NCBI GenBank assembly: GCA_027312165.1
Contig: DAICXN010000001.1
Location: forward strand, 110,527-167,583
DNA length: 57,057 bases
Reading direction: 5' to 3'
DNA from: Candidatus Saccharimonadota bacterium
GTDB lineage: Bacteria; Patescibacteriota; Saccharimonadia; Saccharimonadales; Saccharimonadaceae
Numbering within the stretch: the first letter of the stretch is position 1; every line of letters begins with the position of its first letter. Below the pieces are notes generated by a model, which did no database searches, was not told the origin of the DNA, and saw only the letters and a list, made by a program, of their open reading frames with translations. The translations under genes and the position numbers were made by a program. Positions 26,176-37,119 of the stretch are shown one piece after another.

Positions 26176-26218
26176 AAAATCAACCAGCTTGCTGAAGTAC
26201 AGTTCGCTGGTTGATTTT
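26176..26218. terminator. Bidirectional intrinsic terminator
   Basis: A 13-base-pair stem AAAATCAACCAGC / GCTGGTTGATTTT (26176-26188 and 26206-26218) with a 17-base loop. It is AT-flanked on both sides, so it serves the convergent ABC-F and glutaredoxin genes. Confidence 0.85.
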
Positions 26219-26223
26219 GATAT

Positions 26224-26511
26224 TTACTCGCTGATGAGTCCGTTTTTGCGCAGCGCGTCCTCTAGCTTTGGTCGATCAAAGCCAAGGATCATTTCACCAG
26301 CAATATCGGTGACTGGCACACCCTGGAAGTTGCCGCCGTTCTTTGATAGTAGCTCATCACGCGCAGCTGGTTCTGACTCGATGTCTTTTGCTGTAAACTC
26401 AACTCCGAGTTTCTTTAGCCACTCCATTTCAGTGTGGCAAAAAGCACACCAGCTAGTCGAATAGACTGTTACTTGTGCATCTTTATGGGTTGGTGTCGTG
26501 TCTTCGCTCAT
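26224..26511 (-). CDS. Glutaredoxin-like thiol-disulfide protein (95 aa)
   Basis: Thioredoxin fold with the active site WCAFC (about 21-25) after the strand VTVYSTS, and the conserved GVPVTDI cis-Pro segment (about 64-70), as in glutaredoxins/NrdH. The length is right. A leader of about 30 bases with GGGGAG before the ATG is preceded by TGA-TACAAT, so this gene uses a normal ribosome site. The reductant partner is not in the window. Confidence 0.9.
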   Translation of the reverse strand: MSEDTTPTHKDAQVTVYSTSWCAFCHTEMEWLKKLGVEFTAKDIESEPAARDELLSKNGGNFQGVPVTDIAGEMILGFDRPKLEDALRKNGLISE

Positions 26512-26608
26512 AAGTCTCCCCTATTCATCTTGTATATGCTTATTGTATCATAGCCTGACTTGTCACCAAAGTTAGCGTTAGTAGTTTGAACAAACCAATC
26601 ATAGGCGT

Positions 26609-26614
26609 TATAAT
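26609..26614 (+). promoter_or_regulatory. -10 box of the pilin-propeller gene
   Basis: TATAAT ends eight bases before the ATG at 26623, predicting a transcript that begins about at the start codon. Confidence 0.55.
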
Positions 26615-26622
26615 CTAAAAAT

Positions 26623-28422
26623 ATGAGGCTAAAATCTAACAAAATCGAAGCATTTACCCTGCCAACTGTCGTCATTGTGTCCATCGTCATGCTTAGCCTT
26701 ATGGTCTCGGCTTTTCAGTTTCTCTCAGCATCTTCGATAGCTCTACGTGACCAGTACTATAATCAGCTAGCTCGCGAGGCCGCAGAAGCTGGTGCACGCA
26801 GAATCGAGGAGTGCTGGAAGAGCGGATCAGACATACTGACAACTGCTACTATCACGCCCCGAACTAACTGTAGCGGTACCAGTCTGTCTACTCAAGTCGA
26901 CTATGTTATGAGTAATGGCCCGCTAGTCACTACTTATTCGGGTAAAGTAGTCAACCGTGAGGCGGACGGGCATAGGCGAGCTCTAGTGACTGGCATCACC
27001 AACCTAAATGGAGCCTCTGGATCGACACCCATAAAGTCCTATACGGCCGAGACTGTTCTTGAGAAAACTCTCGATAACGATCCCGTTGGTGCAAGAGCTA
27101 GTCAGCGATATTGGTATTTTGGTGTGGGCGCGGGACTGGACTTTAGAAATTCTGGGACAGCTTGGCCACTGCCAATCAACTCTCCGCCAAGCGGCAGCTG
27201 GGCTTTTGAGGGGTCGACTGTTGTGAGTGATCGCAGTGGTAACTTGGTTTTTTGGACAAATGGTCAGCAAGTATGGGGAAAGAACGGCGCACTTGCTCAA
27301 AATGCTAGCGGCCTGCTTGGTTCAAGTTCGGCCACCCAGGCGGTTGCCGCCTTCCCTCTCAACCAGGAACAAACGCGTTACGGAATCATATCTAACACGA
27401 CAGGTAGCTCCGATAGCGAATACACCGGAACGCCTTTCACTCCATCGCAAAAGTGGCGTCTATACTTTTCCGAGTACGACACGACCCTAAACAATGGTAA
27501 TGGCGGCATAACGGCTAATAGGAAAAATATCGATCTGTGGTCTGCTGGCACCAGCTATGGCTATGCTTCTGAGGCTCTAAATGCCATGCCAAACCATGAT
27601 GGTACTGGCTACTGGGTGTATACATTTCCAAAGGATACACCGGCAACACCACGTGGGGATCTTATTTACGGCTTCTTGATTGGGCCAGACGGCAATGTCC
27701 GTCAACGTATCACCTATACGCTACCAACTGATCCGCTGCTTTGTTCGGGTGGATCGGTTTACGGGACTATTAACTTTAATGATGACTATTCTCAGATGTT
27801 AGTGATGATTGGAACAAGCGGCTGTCAGACCACCTACCCGTCAACCGACGCCCGTAGACAAGTTTCAGGGACCGTTTATTTGCTTAATACAAATCGTGCT
27901 ACTGGCTATCCAGTGCAGCAGAAAGTATGGAACTCAAAGGTGAACCATGCCGTTACCGATAGCAGTCCTCGAAATGCTGGCTATAGTGCTGATTTTTCGC
28001 CAAACGGACAGTATGTATATGTCACCCAGTTGTATCCTGGATGGCTGACACGCTACACGTTATCAGCTGCAGATGTATCAACAACTCAGCACACTCTTAG
28101 CCACACATCATCTGGCACACCTACAGTACCAGCTGCTGGTAATGCGGCGACTTGGAACGGCGGCGGGCAGATTAGGCGCGGGCCAGACGGCAGGATGTAT
28201 ATATCGCGAAATCCTTACACTGGAACATATCCCGTGCCGGACTCAGCTGAGAGAAGCAGGATTAGCTGTATAACGAACCCTAATGCAACTGGTTATCCAA
28301 CGCTTGCGACATTGGGCTTTCAGAATCCTTGCACGGGCGTGACACTCAATGCTGGCACCTATAGTTGGTTCGGGTTGCCGCAAATGGTGACAGTGTATAC
28401 GCCGAAGATTATTTACTACTAA
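26623..28422 (+). CDS. Prepilin-like N-terminus fused to a propeller-like domain; candidate pilus adhesin (599 aa)
   Basis: Residues 1-60 look like a PilX-type minor prepilin: basic leader ending IEA, then FTLPTVVIVSIVMLSLMV, then an amphipathic helix with AREAAEAGARRIEEC. Position +5, normally Glu, is Thr or Pro here depending on the cleavage site. From about residue 155 the protein changes to a beta-rich domain with RYWYFGVGAGLDF, GNLVFWTNGQQVWGK, GLLGSSSATQAV, HDGTGYWVYTF and GYSADFSPNGQYVYV. This pattern closely recalls the N-terminal propeller of Bacteroidetes gliding/T9SS type B surface proteins (WYFG.GAGLDF, LLFYTDG..VWN, S.TQS). Several Cys pairs are present. Likely displayed on a pilus; no database search done. 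Confidence 0.8.
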   Translation: MRLKSNKIEAFTLPTVVIVSIVMLSLMVSAFQFLSASSIALRDQYYNQLAREAAEAGARRIEECWKSGSDILTTATITPRTNCSGTSLSTQVDYVMSNGPLVTTYSGKVVNREADGHRRALVTGITNLNGASGSTPIKSYTAETVLEKTLDNDPVGARASQRYWYFGVGAGLDFRNSGTAWPLPINSPPSGSWAFEGSTVVSDRSGNLVFWTNGQQVWGKNGALAQNASGLLGSSSATQAVAAFPLNQEQTRYGIISNTTGSSDSEYTGTPFTPSQKWRLYFSEYDTTLNNGNGGITANRKNIDLWSAGTSYGYASEALNAMPNHDGTGYWVYTFPKDTPATPRGDLIYGFLIGPDGNVRQRITYTLPTDPLLCSGGSVYGTINFNDDYSQMLVMIGTSGCQTTYPSTDARRQVSGTVYLLNTNRATGYPVQQKVWNSKVNHAVTDSSPRNAGYSADFSPNGQYVYVTQLYPGWLTRYTLSAADVSTTQHTLSHTSSGTPTVPAAGNAATWNGGGQIRRGPDGRMYISRNPYTGTYPVPDSAERSRISCITNPNATGYPTLATLGFQNPCTGVTLNAGTYSWFGLPQMVTVYTPKIIYY

Positions 28423-28425
28423 ACA

Positions 28426-28659
28426 TTAACGAGATGCTCTAGTCAGGTGCCATTTGCCGCATATCTGACAATTGTAGACACGTAGTTTTAGGCTGGGCTG
28501 CTGGAGCATTTGAACCTCGGCGGCATCCAAGGCCTGTTTCTGGCTGGGGTAGCGACGCTTGCTATGGCACGCTAGATCTAGCGCCAACACCATATCTGGT
28601 GTAGTTGACGCTATATGTGGGGTTTTCGCCCGCTTTGAAGGGTAATTTTTGCGAGGCAT
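28426..28659 (-). CDS. Small zinc-ribbon-like protein (77 aa)
   Basis: Basic soluble protein with Cys at LACHSKRRYPS and a C-terminal CQICGKWHLT motif, the sort of CxxC-xx-WHLT end seen in small zinc-binding proteins of this phylum. I chose the ATG at 28659 because a TATACT box lies 11 bases upstream and a longer reading frame (to 29001) would run through the ATP synthase promoter. Divergent from the ATP operon; nucleic-acid binding is plausible but unproven. Confidence 0.65.
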   Translation of the reverse strand: MPRKNYPSKRAKTPHIASTTPDMVLALDLACHSKRRYPSQKQALDAAEVQMLQQPSLKLRVYNCQICGKWHLTRASR

Positions 28660-28686
28660 AATCACTTGCCAGTATACGCCAGTTAG

Positions 28687-28695
28687 TGGTATTAT
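28687..28695 (+). promoter_or_regulatory. Extended -10 promoter of the ATP synthase operon
   Basis: TGG-TATTAT (28687-28695) ends seven bases before the ATG of atpI at 28703, so the whole nine-gene mRNA is predicted to start at or next to the first codon. Confidence 0.6.
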
Positions 28696-28702
28696 AGAAG
28701 TA

Positions 28703-28969
28703 ATGGAGAGTAAACCCCCTGTTTCTGATGGCCAAAAAACACCTGATTCTGAACCGGTGGGTATTATCTTAGCTACCATTGGTGACACAACCTGGCGAAT
28801 GTTCGTGCCTTCGGTCGGCTTTACTCTGCTTGGTGTGTGGCTGGACGGACAATTCGACACCAAGCCATGGCTAATGGTTTCGGGTATTTTAATAGGTGTG
28901 CTCGGATCATTTCTATTGGTAAAAAAGCAGATATCAGGAATTAAAAATAAGCGGAGGTCTAAGGTCTGA
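28703..28969 (+). CDS. atpI: AtpI/AtpZ-type F0F1 assembly protein (88 aa)
   Basis: Two membrane helices (about 32-50, WRMFVPSVGFTLLGVWL, and 57-75, WLMVSGILIGVLGSFLLV) with a short loop and a basic C-terminus, as in AtpI/AtpZ, which helps assemble the c-ring and may pass Mg2+. The ATG at 28703 fits the promoter and is preferred over in-frame codons upstream. Its TGA shares one base with the atpB ATG. Confidence 0.8.
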   Translation: MESKPPVSDGQKTPDSEPVGIILATIGDTTWRMFVPSVGFTLLGVWLDGQFDTKPWLMVSGILIGVLGSFLLVKKQISGIKNKRRSKV

Positions 28970-29793
28970 TGTTTAACTTGTTTGCGGCCGCTGGACCACA
29001 CATATCAGTCAAAGCCGAAGAAGTCTTTAGCTTGGGCGGTGTCAGTATCACAAACTCGCACATGCTTGGTGCGTTAGGCCTAGTGATTTTGGTTTGGCTG
29101 TTCTTTCGAACCAGGTCAACTGTTATGGGCCGCAAAAAAGCTAACTTTGCCACTCGATTAATCACTTGGACTTTTGAGGGTCTCTACGGCACAGTTAAGC
29201 AAGTTATCCCAGATGAAAAGTGGGCAAAAAAGGTTGCTCCACTGGCGATTACTATATTTTTCTTTGTGATTGCTCAATATTGGATGGGTATTTTACCGTT
29301 CGTTGGCTCAATTACAGTCGGTGATACGCCGCTATTCCGTCCGTTCGTCGCTGATCTCAACATGACGTTTGCCCTAGCGATCATCACCATCGTGGCAGCG
29401 CAAATATACGCCATTCGCTACATGGGCTTTCGAGGCAATTTAGGCCGCTACTTCTTCAATCCCCTAAAGGATCCAATCATGGCATTTGTTGGCATATTGG
29501 AGCTAGTTGCTGAATTTTCTCGCCTACTTGGTCTTAGCTTCCGTTTGTTCGGAAACGTTCTGGCTGGCGAAGTTCTGTTGATTATGATTGCTTACTTGAC
29601 TCAATACTTGTCGCCAATCGCCCTGCAGCCATTTTACATATTTGAGCTGTTTATTGGTGGAATCCAGGCGTATATTTTCTTCATGTTAACTGTGGTGTTT
29701 ATTTCACTTGGCCTAAGCCATCACGGCGACGAGGCTGCTGACGACGATCATTCCCCTTCCCTGACTAAAGCAGCGGTCGGCAATGATACATAA
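28969..29793 (+). CDS. atpB: ATP synthase F0 subunit a
   Basis: Proton-channel stator subunit, 274 residues, five to six helices. The essential Arg is in LSFRLFGNVLAGE (about 197), and the C-terminal helix FELFIGGIQAYIFFMLTVVFI (ends FELFI...VVFI) carries the conserved Gln. An AFVGILELVAEFSRLLGLS segment precedes it. Works with subunit c to convert ion flow into rotation. Second gene of the atp operon. Confidence 0.95.
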   Translation: MFNLFAAAGPHISVKAEEVFSLGGVSITNSHMLGALGLVILVWLFFRTRSTVMGRKKANFATRLITWTFEGLYGTVKQVIPDEKWAKKVAPLAITIFFFVIAQYWMGILPFVGSITVGDTPLFRPFVADLNMTFALAIITIVAAQIYAIRYMGFRGNLGRYFFNPLKDPIMAFVGILELVAEFSRLLGLSFRLFGNVLAGEVLLIMIAYLTQYLSPIALQPFYIFELFIGGIQAYIFFMLTVVFISLGLSHHGDEAADDDHSPSLTKAAVGNDT

Positions 29794-29835
29794 AATTTAG
29801 GTACAAATAATAAATCATAAGGAGATATAAATAAT

Positions 29836-30048
29836 ATGGAATCACTAGCATTTTCACTCGCTTACGCTCTACCAGCAGCTTTTGCGGCAATCGGCGCCGG
29901 CTTGGTTGGTGCAGCAGCTATGAATGCAGCTGGACGTAATCCTGAAAAAATTAACGACTTGCGCACAATGATGATCCTTGGTATTTCATTTATCGACGCC
30001 CTAGCTATCATCGGTTTCATCGTTGCTATCGTCGGTAGGGTTATGTAA
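29836..30048 (+). CDS. atpE: ATP synthase F0 subunit c
   Basis: 70-residue hairpin of two helices. The polar loop is AGRNPE (about 32-37). The ion-binding carboxylate is Asp54 in FIDALAIIG. The Na+-type Gln/Glu-Ser/Thr ligand set is not seen, so proton coupling is likely. AAGGAG lies well placed before the ATG, showing that internal operon genes use Shine-Dalgarno sites. The 42-base gap before it is the largest in the operon and may raise translation for a multi-copy subunit. Confidence 0.96.
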   Translation: MESLAFSLAYALPAAFAAIGAGLVGAAAMNAAGRNPEKINDLRTMMILGISFIDALAIIGFIVAIVGRVM

Positions 30049-30068
30049 GGTATCGCAAGAGGATTTTT

Positions 30069-30608
30069 GTGGATACTATACTAACTCAATTTGCCGCGAC
30101 AGCTGGCGAGCAGCAAGATCTATTTGGCTCTCTTGGGATTGACTGGCGGCTGCTAGCTTTGCAGACTTTGGCGTTTCTGATACTTTTGGCGATTTTGAAG
30201 AAGTTCGTCTATCCGCCTTTGGTATCAATGCTGGATCAGCGCGACGAAGCTGTCAAAGCCAGTGCCGATGCAGCTATGGAGGCGGAACGCCAAGCCGCAG
30301 AAGCTGAAGCTCGTACGGCCGAATTGCTTGACGAGGCTAAGCGTGAGGCTTCTGAGATCGTTGCCACTGCTCGTGAAGAAGCGAATAAGCTAGCGGAAAC
30401 TACACAAAAGAAAGCAGAGACTCGAGCCGAGAATATGCTTGAGAACGCTCGAGATGAGATTTCAAAAGAGATTGAAGGAGCCAAAAGCGCCCTGAGGTCT
30501 GAGGCTTTGGAGTTGGTAGCTCTAGCTACCGGTAGTGTTTTGGGTGAAAAGGTTGATGCCAAAAAAGACAAAGCCCTAATTGAGAAAGCACTCAAGGAGG
30601 CTAAGTAG
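30069..30608 (+). CDS. atpF: ATP synthase F0 subunit b
   Basis: A single N-terminal membrane helix (about 27-45, LALQTLAFLILLAILKKF) is followed by a long charged helix rich in Ala, Glu and Arg that forms the peripheral stalk. 179 residues. Begins at GTG (30069) after AGAGGA. The 3' end overlaps the GTG of atpH by one base, so b and delta are coupled. Confidence 0.95.
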   Translation: MDTILTQFAATAGEQQDLFGSLGIDWRLLALQTLAFLILLAILKKFVYPPLVSMLDQRDEAVKASADAAMEAERQAAEAEARTAELLDEAKREASEIVATAREEANKLAETTQKKAETRAENMLENARDEISKEIEGAKSALRSEALELVALATGSVLGEKVDAKKDKALIEKALKEAK

Positions 30609-30985
30609 TGGCCAGCCGACTGTCTAGGCGCAAGCTTGCTATTCATGCCGCAAACAGGCTACTCGAGGGCGATGAGTCAGTAATTGATGAGTTGGCAGCG
30701 CTACTGATTGCGGAACGTCGCGAGCGTGAGGCGGACACACTGGTGCGTGACATTGAAGACCAATTGGGCTTTAGCGGCGAGCTGGTGGTGACGGTCGAGA
30801 CTGCACACAAGATCGACGAGACTATTAGGCAGCAGGTATTTCAGTTGTTTCCTGATAAGACGGTTCATATTCGCGAAGTAATTAAGCCGGAGCTGATTGG
30901 TGGCTTTAGGGTCACTACGCCTGAGAGAGTCCTGGACGCCACACTAGCAAGCAAACTCAGTGCCCTAAGAGCAATGAAAGTATAG
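30608..30985 (+). CDS. atpH: ATP synthase F1 delta subunit, short form
   Basis: 125 residues against about 175-180 in most bacteria. The C-terminal part is recognisable ([26 protein letters not shown]), while the N-terminal bundle is cut down: the protein begins with [15 protein letters not shown] and lacks about 50 residues. Begins at GTG overlapping the atpF stop. Links the peripheral stalk to the F1 head. Order and C-terminus make the assignment solid; the short length is the odd feature. Confidence 0.88.
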   Translation: MASRLSRRKLAIHAANRLLEGDESVIDELAALLIAERREREADTLVRDIEDQLGFSGELVVTVETAHKIDETIRQQVFQLFPDKTVHIREVIKPELIGGFRVTTPERVLDATLASKLSALRAMKV

Positions 30986-30995
30986 AGGAGAAATA

Positions 30996-32522
30996 ATGAG
31001 CAATATATCGATAACGGAATTATCAAAAAATCTGCGTGATGCGATTGCTCGTCTGGAAAGTTCAGAGGGGCTCGAGGATGTAGGTATCGTTGTGCGCGTC
31101 GGTGACGGCGTGGCATGGGTTCACGGTTTGAGCAAGGCTGGCTATAGCGAGGTGCTTGAAATTGAGTCAAGCGAAGGTCCAGTTGAAGCATTTGCCCTGA
31201 ACCTGATGGAAGACGAGATCGGCGCAGTGATCTTGGGTGGAGAGACCCGAGTTAAGGCTGGCGCCAAGGTTACACGAAAAGGTACGGTGCTTGAGGTGCC
31301 AGTTGGCGAAGAGCTACTGGGCCGCGTGGTTGATCCGCTTGGACGAGCGCTTGATGGCGGTCCGGAGATTAAGACTAAGCAGCGCGGAATGGTTGAACGA
31401 CCAGCCGTTGGCGTGATGGGCCGTAAATCGGTTCATGAGCCTCTCATGACCGGTATAATGGCAATTGATGCGATGTTCCCAATTGGACGTGGTCAGCGAG
31501 AGTTGATTATTGGCGACCGTCAGACTGGTAAGACTGCGCTGGCGATTGACACGATGATTAATCAGGCCAAGCAAAAGACTGGCGTAGTCAACGTTTATGT
31601 TGCCATCGGTCAAAAGCTTTCAAAGGTTGCTCGTTTGGTTGATCGACTCAAGGAAGAGGGCGTTATGGATCAGACTATTGTGGTCGCCACCAGCCCTAGC
31701 GACGCAGCTTCTCTGCTTTACCTTGCGCCATATGCAGGTACTGCTATGGGTGAGTATTTCCGAGATAAAGGTGAGCACGCGCTTATGATTTATGACGACC
31801 TAACAAAGCACGCTGTGGCTTACCGTCAGATGTCATTACTTCTTCGCCGTCCGCCAGGACGCGAGGCATATCCTGGAGACGTCTTCTACTTGCACTCTCG
31901 CCTACTCGAGCGTTCAGCAAAGCTATCCGATGATTTAGGCGCTGGTTCGCTGACGGCTCTGCCAATCATCGAGACTCAGGCTGGCGACATCTCTGCATAC
32001 ATTCCAACTAACGTGATTTCTATTACTGACGGTCAGATATTCCTGGAGACTGATTTGTTCTACCAAGGTATCCGTCCTGCGATCTCGGCCGGTCTTTCGG
32101 TATCGCGTGTTGGTGGTGCCGCTCAGACCAAGGCTGTTAAGTCGGTCGGCGGAAGCTTAAAGCTAGGCCTTTCTCAGTTTAGGGAGCTAGCCGCCTTTGC
32201 GCAGTTCGGCTCAGATCTAGACGATGCGACCAAGTCGCAGATCGACCGCGGTCAGCGATTGACCGAGTTGCTTAAGCAGCCGCAGTATCAGCCAATGAGT
32301 ATTTGGGAGCAGTACGTCAGCATCCACGCGGTTACAAGCGGTGCATTTGACGGCGTGCCAGTTGATTCAATCAAGGAAGCTCAGGGATCGCTACTGACTC
32401 GACTGTGGAAGGACCACAAGGATGGTATGCGAACTCTAAATAAGGGCGATAAACCAACCGATGACCTGCTAAAGACAATTGATGACGTAACAAAAAAGGT
32501 CGCGAAAGGCTTCGAGGGTTAG
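30996..32522 (+). CDS. atpA: ATP synthase F1 alpha subunit
   Basis: 508 residues, full length. The P-loop is [13 protein letters not shown] (about 169-181), followed by [17 protein letters not shown], the Walker B-like [12 protein letters not shown], and [26 protein letters not shown] (ends RPPGRE...RSAKL), the signature region including the arginine finger. Non-catalytic nucleotide sites alternate with beta in the hexamer. AGAGGAG lies before the ATG. Confidence 0.97.
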   Translation: MSNISITELSKNLRDAIARLESSEGLEDVGIVVRVGDGVAWVHGLSKAGYSEVLEIESSEGPVEAFALNLMEDEIGAVILGGETRVKAGAKVTRKGTVLEVPVGEELLGRVVDPLGRALDGGPEIKTKQRGMVERPAVGVMGRKSVHEPLMTGIMAIDAMFPIGRGQRELIIGDRQTGKTALAIDTMINQAKQKTGVVNVYVAIGQKLSKVARLVDRLKEEGVMDQTIVVATSPSDAASLLYLAPYAGTAMGEYFRDKGEHALMIYDDLTKHAVAYRQMSLLLRRPPGREAYPGDVFYLHSRLLERSAKLSDDLGAGSLTALPIIETQAGDISAYIPTNVISITDGQIFLETDLFYQGIRPAISAGLSVSRVGGAAQTKAVKSVGGSLKLGLSQFRELAAFAQFGSDLDDATKSQIDRGQRLTELLKQPQYQPMSIWEQYVSIHAVTSGAFDGVPVDSIKEAQGSLLTRLWKDHKDGMRTLNKGDKPTDDLLKTIDDVTKKVAKGFEG

Positions 32523-32525
32523 ACA

Positions 32526-34830
<2,305 letters not shown>

Positions 34831-34831
<1 letters not shown>

Positions 34832-35247
34832 TGGATTTCAAGCTAATTACACTAGCCGGAGTGAAGGTTGATCAGCCAATTTATTCGGCAACTATTCCGG
34901 CTGTTGATGGCGAGATTTCGATCTTTCCTGGACACGAGCCTTTAGTCACTATGGCTAAGGCTGGTGTCATAGGCGTGACCTACGAAAAAGACGGTGATGA
35001 AGTTGATTATTTCGCCATTTCTGGCGGTGTGGTCGAGGTTTCTTATGATAGCATTCAGATATTGGTCGATGAGGCAGATCACAGCGATGATATCATCGAG
35101 GCTGAGACCAAGGCTGCACTCGAGAGAGCGATCAAGATGCGAGATGAGACCGATGATCAGGTAGAGCGCGAAAAGGCTCACCGCTTAATCGATCGCCACG
35201 TCGTTCGCCTCAAGGTTGCCGATCTGCAGCGACGTAAGCGACGCTAG
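34831..35247 (+). CDS. atpC: ATP synthase F1 epsilon subunit
   Basis: 138 residues. The N-terminal beta-sandwich (YSATIPAVDGEISIFPGHEP, about 18-37) and a C-terminal pair of helices (AETKAALERAIKMRDETDD, then DRHVVRLKVADLQRRKRR) are present, so the regulatory C-terminal arm is kept. The ATG overlaps the atpD stop by one base. Last gene of the operon; only one base separates it from the convergent kinase-like gene. Confidence 0.95.
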
Positions 35248-35248
35248 T

Positions 35249-36100
35249 TTAGCGAGGTTCAATTAGTCTTGGAATTGATTGGCGAATTTTGTCGATTTCG
35301 CGTGCTGGAATTGTGTCTGAGACTGCGGTCGCATAAGGCTCTATGAGGTGGTTTTCAACTCGCTCCCTTGTCGCCGCAAAACCACTACGTCCTGACTTGG
35401 CTACTCCGAGACTAGTCACATAGTCTGTCACGTTGTGAGTAAATTCGTGGACACTGTTTCTTGGGGCGTGCCTAGCAAAACTCAAGTCGATAGTCCGAGC
35501 TTGGTTGTTTCTAGTGTCATATGCGGTATTTGACAGTGTCAGATCGTCGTGAAGTATCCCTCGGCTATGTAGGGCAATCAGCGTGCTTGCGGCGGTTCCT
35601 AGGGCTAGGATGACCTTGTCTTCGTTAAATTTCTGATTTGAGGTGTCAAAGTTCTCGACCTGTTTCTCGTATTCGGTGATTGTTAGAAAATCATTTCGCT
35701 GCTTGATAAAGCCGATGTAGTTAAATGACGGTGCCTCGCTATTTTTTAGCTCCTGTGCAATTGCGTACTCCTTGGCAATCGCATCCTCAATATCCCAAGT
35801 TTCCTCGTGGCGAATTTTCCGCGGGCTCATGTTTTTGATGACCACGGGCAGAGACGTTGAAGAAATGCTAATCTCGCCAAAGCCCCTTATGTCGCCACCA
35901 ACTCTTCCGGCAGAATATTCTGGTTTTGATGTAAAGCCGTATTCTGTATCTGGCATAAAATGCGCCTGGGAAGTGTCGGTGTCCGTAAGTAGTAGTACGG
36001 TCGACGAAGGGATTTGTCGAAGCGCGCGTGCTAACACATCCTCATTATGGGATGTATGTTCTCTACCGATTTGGTAGACGCGTAGCGGGGTATGCTCCAT
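35249..36100 (-). CDS. Protein-kinase-like protein (283 aa)
   Basis: The C-terminal two thirds resemble a eukaryotic-type or aminoglycoside/lipopolysaccharide kinase. VVIKNMSP supplies the ATP-anchoring Lys. LHSRGILHDDLTLSNTAYD is the catalytic loop (HDDLTLSN for HRDLKxxN). ARTIDLSFAR gives the metal-binding Asp (DLSFA for DFG). The N-terminal 80 residues carry no recognised domain. No membrane segment. A TGA-extended TATAAT (36110-36118) ends nine bases before the ATG. Convergent with atpC with no space between them. Substrate unknown; activity plausible because the Lys, Asp, Asn and second Asp are all present. Confidence 0.7.
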   Translation of the reverse strand: MEHTPLRVYQIGREHTSHNEDVLARALRQIPSSTVLLLTDTDTSQAHFMPDTEYGFTSKPEYSAGRVGGDIRGFGEISISSTSLPVVIKNMSPRKIRHEETWDIEDAIAKEYAIAQELKNSEAPSFNYIGFIKQRNDFLTITEYEKQVENFDTSNQKFNEDKVILALGTAASTLIALHSRGILHDDLTLSNTAYDTRNNQARTIDLSFARHAPRNSVHEFTHNVTDYVTSLGVAKSGRSGFAATRERVENHLIEPYATAVSDTIPAREIDKIRQSIPRLIEPR

Positions 36101-36141
36101 GTGTGCGATATTATATCACAAAACAAGCATAATCACAATAC

Positions 36142-37092
36142 TTATTGGGTCAGATGGCTTATGGCCACGCGTGCTTCGTCTGTGTTCGCTGTGTGTATTA
36201 GTTGATCGCGAAGCTCTTTTGCGCCGTCAAAGTCACGGATGTATATTTTGAAGAACCTCTTTAAGGTTTCGTATGGCCGTCCAAGTTGAGGCTGCCACTG
36301 GTCAAATAGATCGAGGTGGTAGCTTAGTAGCTCAATTAACGGTGTAATTTCGCTGCTGGCGGGCCCATCTTTAAAGGCAAATGGGTTATGAAAAATCCCC
36401 CGACCGATCATCAGACCATTGATGCCAGGGTACTTATCAATTAGCTCCATGCCATGAGCGCGGTCCCGAATATCTCCGTTGAACGTTAGCAGTGTCTGAG
36501 GTGCGATTTCCTCACGTAAGGCAATAATTTGCGGTATAAGTTCGTGGTGAGCGGGTACTTTACTCATCTCCTTCTTGGTTCTTAGATGTATCGTCAGATT
36601 AACGATATCTTGCTGCAATAGGTGCTTTAGCCAATCCTGCCATTCGTCGACATGAGTGTAGCCCAGCCTTGTTTTGACACTGACTGGTAGTCCGGCAGTT
36701 TTGGCGGCAGAAATTGAAGCAGCGGCAAGCTCTGGGTGGCGGATAAGTGCCGCCCCGCCCGATTTTATGGCTGATTTTGCTGGGCAGCCCATGTTGATAT
36801 CGACGCCATGGAAGCCCAGCTCTCGGCAATGTATCGCTAGTTGCTCCATGTCGCCAGGTTCACCGCCCCAAATTTGGGCGACAATCGGCTTCTCGTCATC
36901 TGTTTTGATTAGTCGTCCGCCAATCGCCTTTTGGCCAGCATGAACCCAGCCGGTCGCATTGGTAAATTCACTAAACCAGATATCAGGTGCTCCGGCTTTT
37001 TTGACTACGTGACGAAAAACTACATCTGTTACCGCCTCCATTGGAGCCAGCACGAAAAATGGCTGTTTCAAGTCTTTCCAAAAATTTGACAT
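36142..37092 (-). CDS. dus: tRNA-dihydrouridine synthase
   Basis: FMN enzyme that reduces uridines in tRNA. 316 residues with a TIM-barrel core: APMEAVTDVVFRH (about 16-28), the catalytic Cys in DINMGCPAKSAIKSGGAAL, PVSVKTRLGY, LTFNGDIRDR and the phosphate-binding GLMIGRGIFHNPF. A C-terminal helical domain follows. The paralogue (DusA/B/C) is not decidable by eye. A TGA-extended TATACT (37100-37108) ends seven bases before the ATG, immediately next to the terminator of the upstream RNA island. Confidence 0.94.
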   Translation of the reverse strand: MSNFWKDLKQPFFVLAPMEAVTDVVFRHVVKKAGAPDIWFSEFTNATGWVHAGQKAIGGRLIKTDDEKPIVAQIWGGEPGDMEQLAIHCRELGFHGVDINMGCPAKSAIKSGGAALIRHPELAAASISAAKTAGLPVSVKTRLGYTHVDEWQDWLKHLLQQDIVNLTIHLRTKKEMSKVPAHHELIPQIIALREEIAPQTLLTFNGDIRDRAHGMELIDKYPGINGLMIGRGIFHNPFAFKDGPASSEITPLIELLSYHLDLFDQWQPQLGRPYETLKRFFKIYIRDFDGAKELRDQLIHTANTDEARVAISHLTQ

Positions 37093-37119
37093 CTTATATA
37101 GTATATCATTTAAAGTATG

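Noticed and set aside
28660-29001. Upstream extension of the minus-strand small zinc-ribbon gene to a 191-aa protein
   Set aside because: It would run antisense through atpI and across both promoters; the extra sequence shows no family pattern.
30236-30646. 136-aa minus-strand frame opposite atpF
   Set aside because: Ser/Ala-rich antisense shadow of a coiled-coil gene with regular codon pattern.
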